Below, one piece after another: positions 8,437 to 17,567 of a DNA stretch of 64,000 nt; within the stretch, counting starts at the first letter, position 1; each line of letters opens with the position of its first letter. The stretch is taken from assembly GCF_022919835.1 (NCBI RefSeq), contig NZ_CP095074.1, positions 4,256,001-4,320,000 on the forward strand. The letters are read 5' to 3'. A program made the position numbers and the translations under genes. Source of the DNA: Halobacillus shinanisalinarum. GTDB taxonomy: Bacteria; Bacillota; Bacilli; Bacillales; Halobacillaceae. The notes under the pieces are model-generated. The model saw only the letters and a list, made by a program, of their open reading frames with translations, ran no database searches and had not been told where the DNA came from.

Positions 8437-9867
8437 TTAAGAGGCTTTTCCAGAATCAAATAGCTTGTCCGCCATTTCTTTCTTAAATCCAAATAGGTAG
8501 GTTAAGGCAAATCCACCGAGATAAGAAATAAGCAATCCGATAATGTAGGATAGATACTTTCCATCTGCGATCAGTGGAATTAAGGACAACCCAGAAGGGC
8601 CAACTGTGATCGCACCAGTGTTGGTTAATGCTAAGAAGGATCCGCCAAAACCAGCGCCTAAACATGCTGTAATAAATGGACGTCCGAGCGGTAGTGAGAC
8701 CCCATATATTAGTGGTTCACCAATACCTAGGACTCCAACAGGTAGTGCATTAGCGATCGTCTTACGTAACCGTTTATCTTTTGTTTTGAGGTAGATGGCT
8801 ACGGCTGCTCCTACTTGACCACCGCCTCCCATGGCTAATACAGGAAGTAACGTCGTTGAGCCAACACTTTCAATTAACTCAAGGTGAACAGGAATCAGAC
8901 CTTGGTGAAGTCCAACAGTAACAAGCGGCAAGAAAGTTGAAGCCAAGACAAATCCTCCAACAATACCCCCAACTTCAAGCATGATATCTACAAGGAACCA
9001 AGTAAATCCACTCATAATTAAGCCAGCAATCGGTTGAATAATGACTACAGTAACTAATGTTCCTAATAAAAGTGTAATCAGTGGAGTGAGAAGCAGGTCT
9101 AAACTGTCTGGCATGCGACGCCTAACGAACTGTTCAATTTTGACGAAAATGTAAGCAGATAGAATAACGCCCACTAGACCACCAAGTCCTGTACTCACAC
9201 TTAAATCTAATCCGAATAATTGCAATGTTCCAATATCACTTAATACAGGAGCATAAATAATGAGTCCAGCAATACCACCAAGTACTAGTGTCCCTTTAAA
9301 TTCTTTTGCTGTGTTTATTCCCACAAAGATACCTAAACTACCAAATAGTAATCCACCAATTGATTTCAATAGATTGTACCAATCAGACTCTAGAATAGCT
9401 GGGTTTAGTACACCTGCCTCAGGATTAGCAAGGTTTAAGATTAAGTTCGCAATTCCTAAAATTAAACCGGAAGCCACAAAACCAGGGATGAGAGGTATGA
9501 AGATGTTACCAATGTGACGTAACATCTGTTGTACTTTAGTGGTTTGTTTTGCTTTATAGGCTGCTTTAGTGTCAGTGGCTAAATCTAAATCCTCATCATC
9601 TTCTTCTGTATCTCCACCATCGACCCCAGTTACATCACCAAATTCAAAGGCGACTTTAGATACTTTCCCAGGGCCAAGGACAATTTGGATAGTTTGATCC
9701 TCGATGACGCCCATCACACCATCCAATTGCTCAATTTGTTTTTTATCTACTTTTGAATGGTCTTTTACATTAACGCGAAGTCGAGTTATACAGTTTGCAA
9801 AACTAGCTACATTTTCTTTTCTACCCAAGTGTTCGGCTATTTTTATGGCGAGCTCACGGTTGTTCAT
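8437..9867 (-). CDS. murP: PTS system N-acetylmuramic acid-type EIIBC component
   Basis: MurP imports and phosphorylates N-acetylmuramic acid at the membrane. The 476-residue protein has an EIIB domain with the phosphorylated Cys26 in F-A-N-C-I-T-R-L-R, an acidic linker (about 84-100), and a hydrophobic EIIC domain from about 110 that includes G-L-H-Q-G-L-I-P and G-I-G-E-P-L-I-Y-G. No EIIA domain is fused, so EIIA must come from elsewhere. murQ lies 17 bases upstream on the same strand, which points to MurNAc rather than another glucose-family sugar. No murR regulator is adjacent; in Bacillus subtilis one lies between the two genes. Confidence 0.85.
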   Translation of the reverse strand: MNNRELAIKIAEHLGRKENVASFANCITRLRVNVKDHSKVDKKQIEQLDGVMGVIEDQTIQIVLGPGKVSKVAFEFGDVTGVDGGDTEEDDEDLDLATDTKAAYKAKQTTKVQQMLRHIGNIFIPLIPGFVASGLILGIANLILNLANPEAGVLNPAILESDWYNLLKSIGGLLFGSLGIFVGINTAKEFKGTLVLGGIAGLIIYAPVLSDIGTLQLFGLDLSVSTGLGGLVGVILSAYIFVKIEQFVRRRMPDSLDLLLTPLITLLLGTLVTVVIIQPIAGLIMSGFTWFLVDIMLEVGGIVGGFVLASTFLPLVTVGLHQGLIPVHLELIESVGSTTLLPVLAMGGGGQVGAAVAIYLKTKDKRLRKTIANALPVGVLGIGEPLIYGVSLPLGRPFITACLGAGFGGSFLALTNTGAITVGPSGLSLIPLIADGKYLSYIIGLLISYLGGFALTYLFGFKKEMADKLFDSGKAS

Positions 9868-9884
9868 AAATTATCCCTACCTTT

Positions 9885-10775
9885 CTATGTCCTAATAGCT
9901 TCGCGAACAAATCCATTGGCAGATTGTAAACTTGTTTCTGCTTCTTCCATGCTACATCGCTTTTCAATCATAACGATGGCAACTTTAGGCTTATAGAGCG
10001 AATTTTTCAAGTGTTCTTCTGCTTGCTCACGAGTAACGCCAGTCGCTAACGCAATTATGTTTTTCGCTCTGTCTACTAACTTTTGATTTGTTAACTGCAT
10101 ATCCACCATTAAGTTTTCATATACTTTTCCGATTCCGACCATGGCGCCTGTCGAAATCATATTGACGATAAGTTTTTGAGCCGTACCAGACTTCAGGCGG
10201 GTCGAACCCGTGATCACTTCAGGACCCACCACGACTTCAATGGCTATATCTGCAAACCGGCTGATCTCTGCTTTTTTGTTGCACGCGACAGAAATGGTGT
10301 GTGCGCCTAATTGTTTGGCATACTGTAAACCACCTAATACATATGGGGTGCGGCCACTCGCAGCTAGGCCAATTACCGTATCATTATTTGTTAACTTGAG
10401 TTCTTTTAAATCTGTAGCACCGTCTTCTGGTTTGTCTTCAGCTCCTTCAACGGCCTTTATAATCGCGTGATCTCCGCCTGCTATTATGCCACGAACCTTT
10501 TCGAACTCTATTCCGAATGTTGGGCGGCACTCTACAGCGTCAAGAATTCCTAATCTTCCACTTGTGCCCGCTCCGATATAAATGAGACGTCCTCCATTGT
10601 TAAATGAGTCAACAACAAGACGTATTGCATTTTCAATAGAGTCAATTTCCTTCTCGACAGCTAACGGTACTTGTTGATCCTCCTTGTTCATAACGTGTAA
10701 AAATTCTTTTGTACTCATGTCGTCTAGCTTCATTGTATTTTGGTTCCGCGTTTCAGTAGTAAGATGATTGATCAT
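9885..10775 (-). CDS. murQ: N-acetylmuramic acid 6-phosphate etherase
   Basis: MurQ cleaves the lactyl ether of MurNAc-6-phosphate to give GlcNAc-6-phosphate and D-lactate during cell wall recycling. The 296-residue protein has the SIS fold, with I-Y-I-G-A-G-T-S-G-R-L-G (about 65-76), G-L-A-A-S-G-R-T-P-Y, and the family segment E-V-V-V-G-P-E-V-I-T-G-S-T-R-L-K-S-G-T. A C-terminal helical region ends near residue 290. The ATG follows AAAGGAGG. It heads the murQ-murP operon, and a cre-like site lies about 240 bases upstream, consistent with carbon catabolite control. Confidence 0.92.
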   Translation of the reverse strand: MINHLTTETRNQNTMKLDDMSTKEFLHVMNKEDQQVPLAVEKEIDSIENAIRLVVDSFNNGGRLIYIGAGTSGRLGILDAVECRPTFGIEFEKVRGIIAGGDHAIIKAVEGAEDKPEDGATDLKELKLTNNDTVIGLAASGRTPYVLGGLQYAKQLGAHTISVACNKKAEISRFADIAIEVVVGPEVITGSTRLKSGTAQKLIVNMISTGAMVGIGKVYENLMVDMQLTNQKLVDRAKNIIALATGVTREQAEEHLKNSLYKPKVAIVMIEKRCSMEEAETSLQSANGFVREAIRT

Positions 10776-10827
10776 GATTCGTTTCCTCCTTTTTCGTGAC
10801 CTTGTTGAATAATTTCATGTGTCCCTC

Positions 10828-10944
10828 TTAAATGGAACTAATCGCTGCATTGGCCAGATCGCAATGTTGTACAGACATTAATACAATCTCTTCGGGATAA
10901 AGTAAAATATATTGAGCAACAAGCTTCCCCACTGACTTCACCAT
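10828..10944 (-). CDS. Possible 38-residue ORF or gene remnant upstream of murQ
   Basis: An open stretch ends at the TAA at 10828-10830 and remains open for about 12 codons upstream of its only ATG (10942-10944). The peptide is protein-like (Y-I-L-L-Y-P-E-E-I-V-L-M-S) and lies between the cre-like site and murQ. No good ribosome binding site precedes the ATG. It may be the tail of a lost gene; no family is recognised. Confidence 0.25.
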   Translation of the reverse strand: MVKSVGKLVAQYILLYPEEIVLMSVQHCDLANAAISSI

Positions 10945-11011
10945 GGCCTTGGATTCTTTTAATCGATATGAACCCCCTTGATATATTTACACCTCAATTG
11001 AGTATGATTAC

Positions 11012-11026
11012 TTTAAGCGCTTACAA
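11012..11026 (-). promoter_or_regulatory. CcpA (cre)-like site upstream of murQ
   Basis: Read on the minus strand, TGTAAGCGCTTAAA matches the cre consensus TGWAANCGNTNWCA with one mismatch. The surrounding sequence is AT-rich and likely holds the murQP promoter. Confidence 0.55.
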
Positions 11027-11606
11027 AAAGTATAACGTATTTGAAACAAAAAATCGATTTTAAAACAAAAATAATGAAATTAAATTTTAGATACTGGGAT
11101 TTTCTTGCTTAATTAAACTTCATTTCTTAACGAAAACCCCTGATAAAAAAATGAGACAGGGAAACCTCTCTTTCGACGTTGTGTGAATAAAATTTGGAGT
11201 GACTCTCTTATGGGAAAGAATATCTATACAAAAAAATGAAAAAAGTAGTCATTGAGTTCAATTTATCTGGAAAATATAAAAAAGAGTTTAAGGGACGTTT
11301 CGGAATCAAGAAGATCAGATAGTATCGAAGGGGGAAGAGCGTAGTCTTGATCAGCCCATTGGGGAAACAATATACGTAAGGGAAGCGTCCAAACACCCAA
11401 ATTCACAGTGAACCACTTGCTTCTTAAGCTTTAAAAAACCAATCAAACCAATATCCTGAACGACTCGGCCTTTATAAATCGAGAAATTAATTCAAGTCTA
11501 TAAAGTAAAATTAATAGCTAGAACATTTATGCACTTTTTGCAATAATGTTCTGGCTATTTTGGGTTTGTGGGACGTTAAAGTGCTGTATAGGCGGCTAGA
11601 ACCAGG
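11027..11606. other. AT-rich intergenic stretch with one hairpin
   Basis: No gene was recognised. AGCTAGAACATT (11516-11527) pairs with AATGTTCTGGCT (11545-11556) with one mismatch and is followed by ATTTTGGG, so it resembles a plus-strand terminator without an evident gene before it. Short open stretches near 11208-11340 lack ribosome binding sites and family features. Confidence 0.4.
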
Positions 11607-11690
11607 TATTTAAGAATTCGGAGTAGTTATTTTAGAATCCTAGTTCGCTATTTAAGAAACATCGTCTGTTATTTAAGAATCACTGAGGGA
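11607..11690. repeat. Four tandem 21-bp repeats
   Basis: Units start at 11607, 11628, 11649 and 11670, giving an exact 21-base period. Each begins with TATTTAAGAA (TATTTTAGAA in the second) followed by 11 variable bases. The conserved half is AT-rich and the spacer varies. The array ends about 50 bases from the 3' end of the GMC oxidoreductase gene. Confidence 0.85.
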
Positions 11691-11741
11691 AAACTTTACT
11701 ACAAGTGGTAAAGTAAAACGTTAACAGGCAGTTTATTAACT

Positions 11742-13429
11742 TCAAAAGTATTTCTTATAGATATGCTCAGCAGTCCTCGTGGCCAAAGCCTGAGTGGTTA
11801 AGGTTGGATTTGCACTTCCCAGCCCATTATTTAGGACACTGTTGTCTGCTATAAATAAGCGGTTGACTTGAAATGATTCACAGTTCTGATCGACGACATA
11901 CCCCATTCTCATGGTGCTCATCATATGGATCATCATCCCATCAGGCCAATCTGAATGGACCACTTTTCTTGCTCCAGCTTGACGGAGAATGGTAGAGGCT
12001 ATTTTCACTAATTCTCGCTTTTTTCGCAGTGTGTTCGCAGTTGGAGTATAACGTATTGATGGGATGGGGCCATTTTCGTCAGAAGCAGCAGCTGAAACCG
12101 AGACGCCGTTCCTCTTATCAACTTCATCATCTGTAGAAATTAAGATATTAAGGGATGATTTATAATCTGCCATGAACTCTATTAAATCTTCTCCCATTAC
12201 ACGACCTTGTTGAATAGAATGTTTTTCCGGCTGTTTCATTGCTGATTTACCTAACGCATAGGTGAAGCTCGCCATTAATCCAGGGCTGGTTCCGATCGTT
12301 TGGATAGATCCTAATCCCGGATAATCTAGTCTGGCAGCGGATGTATGGCCGACAAATGGGTTAACCGCAGTACTTCCCAAAATAGAGAGCAGATCTTTTT
12401 CGTTAAAAATTCCAGTGATCATATCCATCTGATGATTCACAAGCCCGCGACCTACCCATTCGTTAACAGGCAGAGCGGAGTTAAGCCACAAACGGGGAGT
12501 TTCGATTGCACCCGCAGCTGCAACAATACAATCAGCAAATAATTCTTCTCGTTCTCCAGTCCATGTGTTTCTTACTTTCACTCCTATTGCCTTTAGTTTT
12601 TCTGCAGAGTGGTTTTCAGTGATGATTTGATAAGAAAATGTATTGGGCCGGACTTCCACATTGCCTGTATGTAAAGCTGAAGGTACATAGCTGACATTTG
12701 TGGAACGTTTAGCAATTTTAGCGACAGAGGGGCCGTGCGGACAGCCATTTATACAATGGCCTGCAAGTGTACAGCCTTCCATCCATGACAACTGCTCTTC
12801 GGAGTAGGATGGATTAAGAAGTTGTGAATTAGGCGGCAAAATCGCGTTAGGCTGAGGGCGGTATCCTGGAGAGTTAACATCGAGAGTAGCTAGAAGGCTC
12901 CAGCCGGCTTTATTCGCTCCAAAGTAAAACAATTCTTCCTTAGACGTAGTGGGGGCGAACTCTACGGGCAGTTCAGCTTCAACTTTTTCGTAATAAGGGA
13001 TCAGTTCGCGGTAGGATAGCGGCCAGTCATGGTCAATGGCAGAGGGAAAGGCACGGGGCGAATTGGCTAAGTAGTGTTGAGTCGTACCTCCCACGCCTGA
13101 ATTTTGCCAAATAAATCCTCTTTGTTGATAGGACCTGTTCCAAGGGGGGTGTTCACGATTAGCAGGCCCCAGCGCAGCTTACCTGTAATCTGGTCATTCA
13201 TATTATTTTCTAATTTATTGTAATTCTCCTTAAACAGGCTGACATCTAAATCATTCGGACAACTACTGGAAACGCCTCCTGGTTCGATGTTTGGATGTGG
13301 CCATTTCTTGTTTCCGTACCATGGTCCTGCTTCCAGCACAAGCACATGCAGCCCCAGTTCGCCCAGTTCCTTTGCGATAACTGCTCCGCCGCCACCTGCC
13401 CCGATAACAATCACGTCCTGTTTTTGCAT
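11742..13429 (-). pseudogene. GMC family oxidoreductase, frameshifted
   Basis: GMC enzymes use FAD to oxidise alcohol or sugar substrates. The N-terminal frame (ATG at 13429, after GGAGTGA) has the FAD-binding V-I-V-I-G-A-G-G-G-G-A-V. The frame breaks on the minus strand at GGGGCCTGCT, plus-strand 13161-13170. Family members read R-W-G-P-A-N there, and adding one C restores it and continues through W-Q-N-S-G-V-G-G-T-T-Q-H-Y into the long second frame (to 11742), giving about 563 residues. The second frame has C-x-x-x-G-x-C-x-x-G-C-P-H-G-P and the C-terminal G-L-G-S-A-N-P-T-L-T. It follows its small partner gene by 7 bases. The substrate is unknown; gluconate 2-dehydrogenase-type enzymes are the nearest named group. 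Confidence 0.82.
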
Positions 13430-13436
13430 ATACAAA

Positions 13437-14031
13437 TCACTCCGGTCTTAAGTTTTTTATGGTTAACAAAAAGCCTCTGAAATCCCGATAACCGAACGAA
13501 GGTCCGGGATAACCTGTGTAAGCCCAGCTGACTGGGTAGGTACGAAGATGTCTGAAACTCGGTGGGTTGCATCGGGTATCACCATATCCATACCATTCAG
13601 AGTAATAGCCGAAATACGTTAATTGATAGATAGAATCGACGGTGATCTGTATGAGTGCAGGATCATTTTTAAAAGGAACTGGAATCATATTGAGAGGAAT
13701 CTGCAGATTTTGTAAACGGTCCAGGGTGATGCGTCGGTCCTTCCTGGATAACGTTGAAAAAAAGCCCTCGCATGGGAAAACAAGCGAATTGTAGCATTCC
13801 TTATATACGTAAAAGGCTGCTAAGTCAAGAGGTTTCGTTTGCTAATGGTGTTGGCAGACTGTCAAAAGACATAATAAGGTATTCCCAAATACACAAGTTC
13901 AATCCACCATATTGAAACGTCCAACCAGATGGGTATGTCATGATACTGGATGGAATAAGTGTATCAACTACGGCCTTAAAATTTACTTGAGTAGTGTACG
14001 GGCATATAGGGAAATTAGCTGATGGGGTCAT
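13437..14031 (-). pseudogene. Gluconate 2-dehydrogenase subunit 3-like partner of the GMC enzyme, frameshifted
   Basis: The start ATG at 14031 follows AAAGAGGTG. The first frame gives 68 codons (P-Y-T-T-Q-V-N-F-K-A-V-V-D-T-L-I-P-S) and stops at 13825-13827. Skipping one T there continues with D-L-A-A-F-Y-V-Y-K-E-C-Y and then P-V-P-F-K-N-D, Y-F-G-Y-Y-S-E-W and S-F-G-Y-R-D-F-R-G-F, to 13437. The whole is about 197 residues. Such proteins sit directly before GMC oxidoreductase genes in Bacillaceae and are thought to be a small subunit. The shift is an apparent one-base gain (or two-base loss), unlike the one-base losses elsewhere in the window. Confidence 0.7.
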
Positions 14032-14379
14032 GTAACACCTCTTTGTTTATCCATTGAAGGATATAAATGGGGGATTACATTATTTTAGACATCTGGAGCT
14101 TAAATATGATGAATGAAATCCTTCTATTTATCTTGAGTGAACAAAGAAGGTCATATCTGTAACCAACTGTAATCATGAAATTAATGATGGTATTATGTAG
14201 AAACCACTTGGCATGACAAACGTATCGATTATCACTTGAAAAGCAAGGGCAATGATAACACCTACTACCACAACCGTTGTGATCTATATCTATAGCTTTA
14301 GTCAATTTTTACGGGCGCTTTCCTTTTAGAAGGGGAGGGCTCTTTTTTAGGAATCATATCCAAAAAATTTTTTAAATCG
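14032..14379. other. Intergenic region before the ECF sigma gene
   Basis: No convincing gene. A roughly 30-codon hydrophobic open stretch on the minus strand (near 14180-14280, V-G-V-I-I-A-L-A-F-Q-V-I-I-D) lacks a good start signal and may be a decayed membrane protein gene. Confidence 0.35.
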
Positions 14380-14407
14380 TGTAAACTTTTTTAATGGTTA
14401 TTCGTCT
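14380..14407 (+). promoter_or_regulatory. ECF-type promoter of the sigma/anti-sigma operon
   Basis: TGTAAAC (14380-14386) and CGTCT (14403-14407), with 16 bases between AAAC and CGTC, match the Bacillus ECF (SigM/SigW/SigX) promoter pattern TGAAAC-N16-CGTC. This suggests the operon activates itself. Confidence 0.6.
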
Positions 14408-14428
14408 TATAGCGGAAGGGAGGTAGAA

Positions 14429-14926
14429 ATGAATCATTCAGATCTTCTAAAGAACTTAAATACTGAACTGAATTTTATTTATCGGTACCTAAGAAAATTA
14501 AATGTTTCTCATGAGGATGCTGAAGACATTGCGCAGGAAACGGCTTATAAGTTTCTTCAATATTTTGATTCAATCAAAACCCCGAAAATTCGAAGTTGGC
14601 TAATTCGTGTGGCGTTAAATTTCCATCATGATCAGTATCGCAAGACTAGTAGGGTCAAACTTGATTTGCGGGAAGATCAGGTTAGAACATTATCTAAAGA
14701 TTTACCAGAGGAAATCCTTTTAAGTTATGAACAACGGTTTGAGATTGAAGATGTATTAGCTAAGCTACAGCCAAGCTACAGAGAATTATTATTACTTAAA
14801 TACATATCGGAGCTTAAGTACGAGGAGATAGCTGACATGCTTGATATGAAGATAGGTACCGTAAAGACTTCTTCATTTCGAGCTAGAAAACAATTTGCGA
14901 AATTGTATGAGGAGGCAAACAGATGA
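14429..14926 (+). CDS. ECF (extracytoplasmic function) sigma factor
   Basis: The 165-residue protein has sigma region 2 (about 10-75), including D-A-E-D-I-A-Q-E-T-A-Y-K and I-R-S-W-L-I-R-V-A-L-N, and region 4 (about 105-160), with L-L-L-K-Y-I-S-E-L-K-Y-E-E-I-A and I-G-T-V-K-T-S-S-F-R-A-R-K. It would direct RNA polymerase to stress-type promoters. The start ATG follows GGGAGG. Its stop overlaps the ATG of the next gene (ATGA), which encodes a SigM-type anti-sigma protein, so it most resembles the SigM/YhdM class. The likely self-driven promoter is 22 bases upstream. Confidence 0.88.
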   Translation: MNHSDLLKNLNTELNFIYRYLRKLNVSHEDAEDIAQETAYKFLQYFDSIKTPKIRSWLIRVALNFHHDQYRKTSRVKLDLREDQVRTLSKDLPEEILLSYEQRFEIEDVLAKLQPSYRELLLLKYISELKYEEIADMLDMKIGTVKTSSFRARKQFAKLYEEANR

Positions 14927-15927
14927 GTGATCACGACAAGAATCGGGAAACAGAAGCTAATAAAGAAGAATTAGATTTTGTTTCTAGCCCGTCCTTACAA
15001 AAAGCAGTTAAAAAAGCTAAATGGAAGCAAACCATTAAATTTTTTGTAATTGGATCTTTAAGCACTATTATTATACTTTATGCGCTGTTTTGTGGGGGTC
15101 AATATCTACTGCAAAAACGTATTGGGGATCATGATAAGGTGTTGTTTAGCCATATAAATGGAGCGAATGTTTTTTTAAATGGTGGAAGGTATGTGTATGG
15201 ATTCATGAATCTGAGTGTTGTAAAACATAGTACCGTTAAAAAGCACATTGGTGACCGTGAAATAATTTGGAACAGAAAAGAAATAGAGATTCCTATATTT
15301 GGTCAAAAAGGTGTTGTCAATAGTGGACGCTTCACTGAAGTCATCTCATTTAGTGAAAGGTTTAATCGGCGTGTTCATTATAATAATTTTAATGGTGAAC
15401 GAGAAGTTGACTTTTATTATCCACAATTGGAATATGATTATTTACCAAACGAGTTGGAAATAGCAACATCTTTGGACGAAAATACGTTAGCGGAAGTTGC
15501 TTTATCATTTGATCAGCCTTATACACTAAAAGAATTAGAGGATAAAATGGGCAGTGAACATGTTAATTGGATATGGGTCCTCACAACGACTGAAAAGGAA
15601 TTCGAAAAACTCTCTGAGCCTGACCAGCATTATCGACCTTATACGACCTTGGATGGTCCATCTGCTGATGGTTTCCAAGTTCATGGAGATCTTACATCGG
15701 GCGCAAAAAGGTTTTTGGAAATTGTACAACGGTTAAGTGAAGAAGGGAGCTACCAGTCAGCTGCCAAGGAGATAGCGAATGGAATTAATCAGGAATCTTT
15801 TCCTAATAGTGATGATATCCGGGTAACGGGGGCAGTTGTTTCCGGAACACCGGAAGAGTTAGAAGGGTTTCAGGATCTCGAGATTGTAAGAGCCTCTACA
15901 ATTGGAGCGACGACGGATCTTTATTAG
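14923..15927 (+). CDS. Membrane anti-sigma factor (YhdL-like)
   Basis: The 334-residue protein has a charged cytoplasmic N-terminus (1-38), one transmembrane helix (about 39-62, F-F-V-I-G-S-L-S-T-I-I-I-L-Y-A-L-F) and a large outer domain. The layout matches the Sigma_reg_N and Sigma_reg_C architecture of YhdL, which holds SigM inactive at the membrane. The C-terminal part has L-K-E-L-E-D-K-M and V-T-G-A-V-V-S-G-T-P-E-E-L, typical of that domain. Four-base overlap with the sigma gene supports co-translation. The signal it senses is not evident; cell envelope stress is likely from the family. Confidence 0.82.
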   Translation: MSDHDKNRETEANKEELDFVSSPSLQKAVKKAKWKQTIKFFVIGSLSTIIILYALFCGGQYLLQKRIGDHDKVLFSHINGANVFLNGGRYVYGFMNLSVVKHSTVKKHIGDREIIWNRKEIEIPIFGQKGVVNSGRFTEVISFSERFNRRVHYNNFNGEREVDFYYPQLEYDYLPNELEIATSLDENTLAEVALSFDQPYTLKELEDKMGSEHVNWIWVLTTTEKEFEKLSEPDQHYRPYTTLDGPSADGFQVHGDLTSGAKRFLEIVQRLSEEGSYQSAAKEIANGINQESFPNSDDIRVTGAVVSGTPEELEGFQDLEIVRASTIGATTDLY

Positions 15928-15987
15928 GTCCTTTTCAGCAGGTGGATGTTAAGGGAAGTTGATAAAAGTATGTTCAGGAGGGAAACC

Positions 15988-16473
15988 ATGAATGTTTTGA
16001 AATCACAATACGACTGGATTCGGTGTACAAGAGAAAAACTATTCCAATATTGTGAAACGATAACAGCAGAAGATTATACGTGTGAACTTGACCAATTCGG
16101 CTGGGGGTCGATACGAAATCTGCATCTACATGTTGTGGAATGTTATCAATCCTGGTTAGGTAACTTTGGTTTGCAAAAAAGTCTTACATTGGTAACACCG
16201 GAGCAGGTCAGGAATGTGGAAGACATGAGGGGGATTTTTGAAAAAGTAGACCGGCTTGTTTATGAGTTTCTTGAGGAGTTCGAAGGGCAGTGGAGTCTTG
16301 GAATAACAGGTCCTGTTCCATGGCAAGAGGAGGAGGAAGAGCTGTCTCCGCTTTGGCTCTATACTCATGTAGTTACTCATGAATTTCATCACAAAGGGCA
16401 AATTGTGTCGATGAGCAGGCAATTAGGTTACATACCAGAAGATACTGATCTTATTGAACTGAAAAATAGATGA
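15988..16473 (+). CDS. DinB/YfiT-type four-helix protein
   Basis: The 161-residue protein has the DinB pattern of three histidine metal ligands: one in the helix with N-L-H-L-H-V-V-E-C (about residues 43-51) and the pair in V-T-H-E-F-H-H-K-G-Q near the C-terminus (about 130-139). DinB-family proteins form a metal-binding four-helix bundle; many are thiol transferases and most are uncharacterised. The ATG at 15988 is chosen because AGGAGGG lies 6 bases upstream; an open stretch further upstream lacks one. It stands alone after the sigma operon, 60 bases downstream, and could be a target of it. Confidence 0.8.
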   Translation: MNVLKSQYDWIRCTREKLFQYCETITAEDYTCELDQFGWGSIRNLHLHVVECYQSWLGNFGLQKSLTLVTPEQVRNVEDMRGIFEKVDRLVYEFLEEFEGQWSLGITGPVPWQEEEEELSPLWLYTHVVTHEFHHKGQIVSMSRQLGYIPEDTDLIELKNR

Positions 16474-16497
16474 ATGGTTTAAGCCATTTATAGGCCC

Positions 16498-16545
16498 GGA
16501 ATGACACGGTTCCCTGTTAAGTTAGCAGGCCGTGTCATTTCCATT
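16498..16545 (+). terminator. Hairpin after dinB-like gene
   Basis: GGAATGACACGG (16498-16509) pairs with CCGTGTCATTTCC (16530-16542), with an inner CCCTG/GCAGG pairing. The U tract is poor (CATTTGCC). Confidence 0.55.
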
Positions 16546-16639
16546 TGCCTAAACGTTACTTAACCTGCAACATGGAGCACGAAATGTCGGGCAAGCGGCA
16601 TAGGACTCTTGTTATTCTAGAAAGGAAGGAGGTCAGCTA

Positions 16640-17515
16640 ATGGATTCGCTAAAGAGTATGAATGAAGCGATCGATTATATCGAAGAACATCTTCTGGACG
16701 AGATTAATTTGAAAGAAGTGGCGAGGCGGGCGTATTGTTCTGAATATCATTTTAAGAGAATGTTTTCATTTTTAGCCGGTGTGTCGTTATCGGAATATAT
16801 ACGTCGCCGCCGACTGACACTGGCTGCTTTTGAGCTGAAAAACAGCCAGGAAAAGGTTATCGATCTAGCGATGAAATACGGCTATAACTCGCCGGATTCT
16901 TTTACCCGGGCTTTTTGCAATGTTCATGGCCTTACACCATCTGAAGCCAGAAAAAATGGCCATTCTCTTAAAGCTTATCCGCGAATGACCTTTCAATTAT
17001 CCATTCAAGGAGGAGAAGAAATGAATTATCGAATCGAAGAAAAACAGCCATTTAGGATTGTTGGCAGGCAGAAAAAGGTTCCGATCATTTTTCAGGGAGA
17101 GAATCCGGAGATCACAGCGATGTGGAAAACGTTAAGTAAAGAGGCAATTCATAAGCTTAAAGAGTTTTCTAATGTGGAACCTGCCGGATTGATTCAAGCA
17201 TCGACGAACTTTTCTGAAGGTAGGATGGAGGAAAAAGGCGAGCTTGACCATTATATTGGCGTTGCCACTACGAAGGAAGCACCGGAAAACTTCGATCATC
17301 TTGAAGTTCCAGCCTCAACGTGGGCGGTGTTTGAAGCGGCTGGACCGTTCCCTGATACGCTGCAAAACGTATGGGGACGCATTTATTCGGAATGGCTCCC
17401 GTCCTCGACTTATGAACAAACAGAGGGGCCTGAAATATTGTGGAACGAGCATATGGATGTAACGTCTCCAACTTTTACAAGTGAAATTTGGATCCCCGTT
17501 GTCAAAAAAGAATAG
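16640..17515 (+). CDS. AraC-family regulator with GyrI-like effector domain
   Basis: The 291-residue protein has two AraC helix-turn-helix motifs at its N-terminus (about 8-108), including [19 protein letters not shown] and the second motif ending P-S-E-A-R-K. A GyrI-like/Rob-type small-molecule binding domain follows (about 130-291), with [11 protein letters not shown] and E-I-W-I-P-V. Proteins of this type activate multidrug or stress genes on binding hydrophobic ligands. It has AAGGAGG ahead of the start, stands alone, and gives no clue to targets. Confidence 0.85.
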   Translation: MDSLKSMNEAIDYIEEHLLDEINLKEVARRAYCSEYHFKRMFSFLAGVSLSEYIRRRRLTLAAFELKNSQEKVIDLAMKYGYNSPDSFTRAFCNVHGLTPSEARKNGHSLKAYPRMTFQLSIQGGEEMNYRIEEKQPFRIVGRQKKVPIIFQGENPEITAMWKTLSKEAIHKLKEFSNVEPAGLIQASTNFSEGRMEEKGELDHYIGVATTKEAPENFDHLEVPASTWAVFEAAGPFPDTLQNVWGRIYSEWLPSSTYEQTEGPEILWNEHMDVTSPTFTSEIWIPVVKKE

Positions 17516-17530
17516 CTGTTGATTTGAAAA

Positions 17531-17565
17531 AATCCCCATTCCTAGTTCAGGAGGGGATTTTATTT
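17531..17565 (+). terminator. Terminator after AraC regulator
   Basis: AATCCCC (17531-17537) pairs with GGGGATT (17553-17559), followed by TTATTTT. Confidence 0.75.
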
Positions 17566-17567
17566 TC

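Noticed and set aside
11607..11690. CRISPR array
   Set aside because: Conserved part is only 10 bases with 11-base spacers and no cas genes are near; a phased tandem repeat fits better.
14075..14305. 76-codon minus-strand ORF
   Set aside because: Odd Cys/His-rich composition, no recognised family; another frame over the same bases is hydrophobic, so decayed sequence is more likely.
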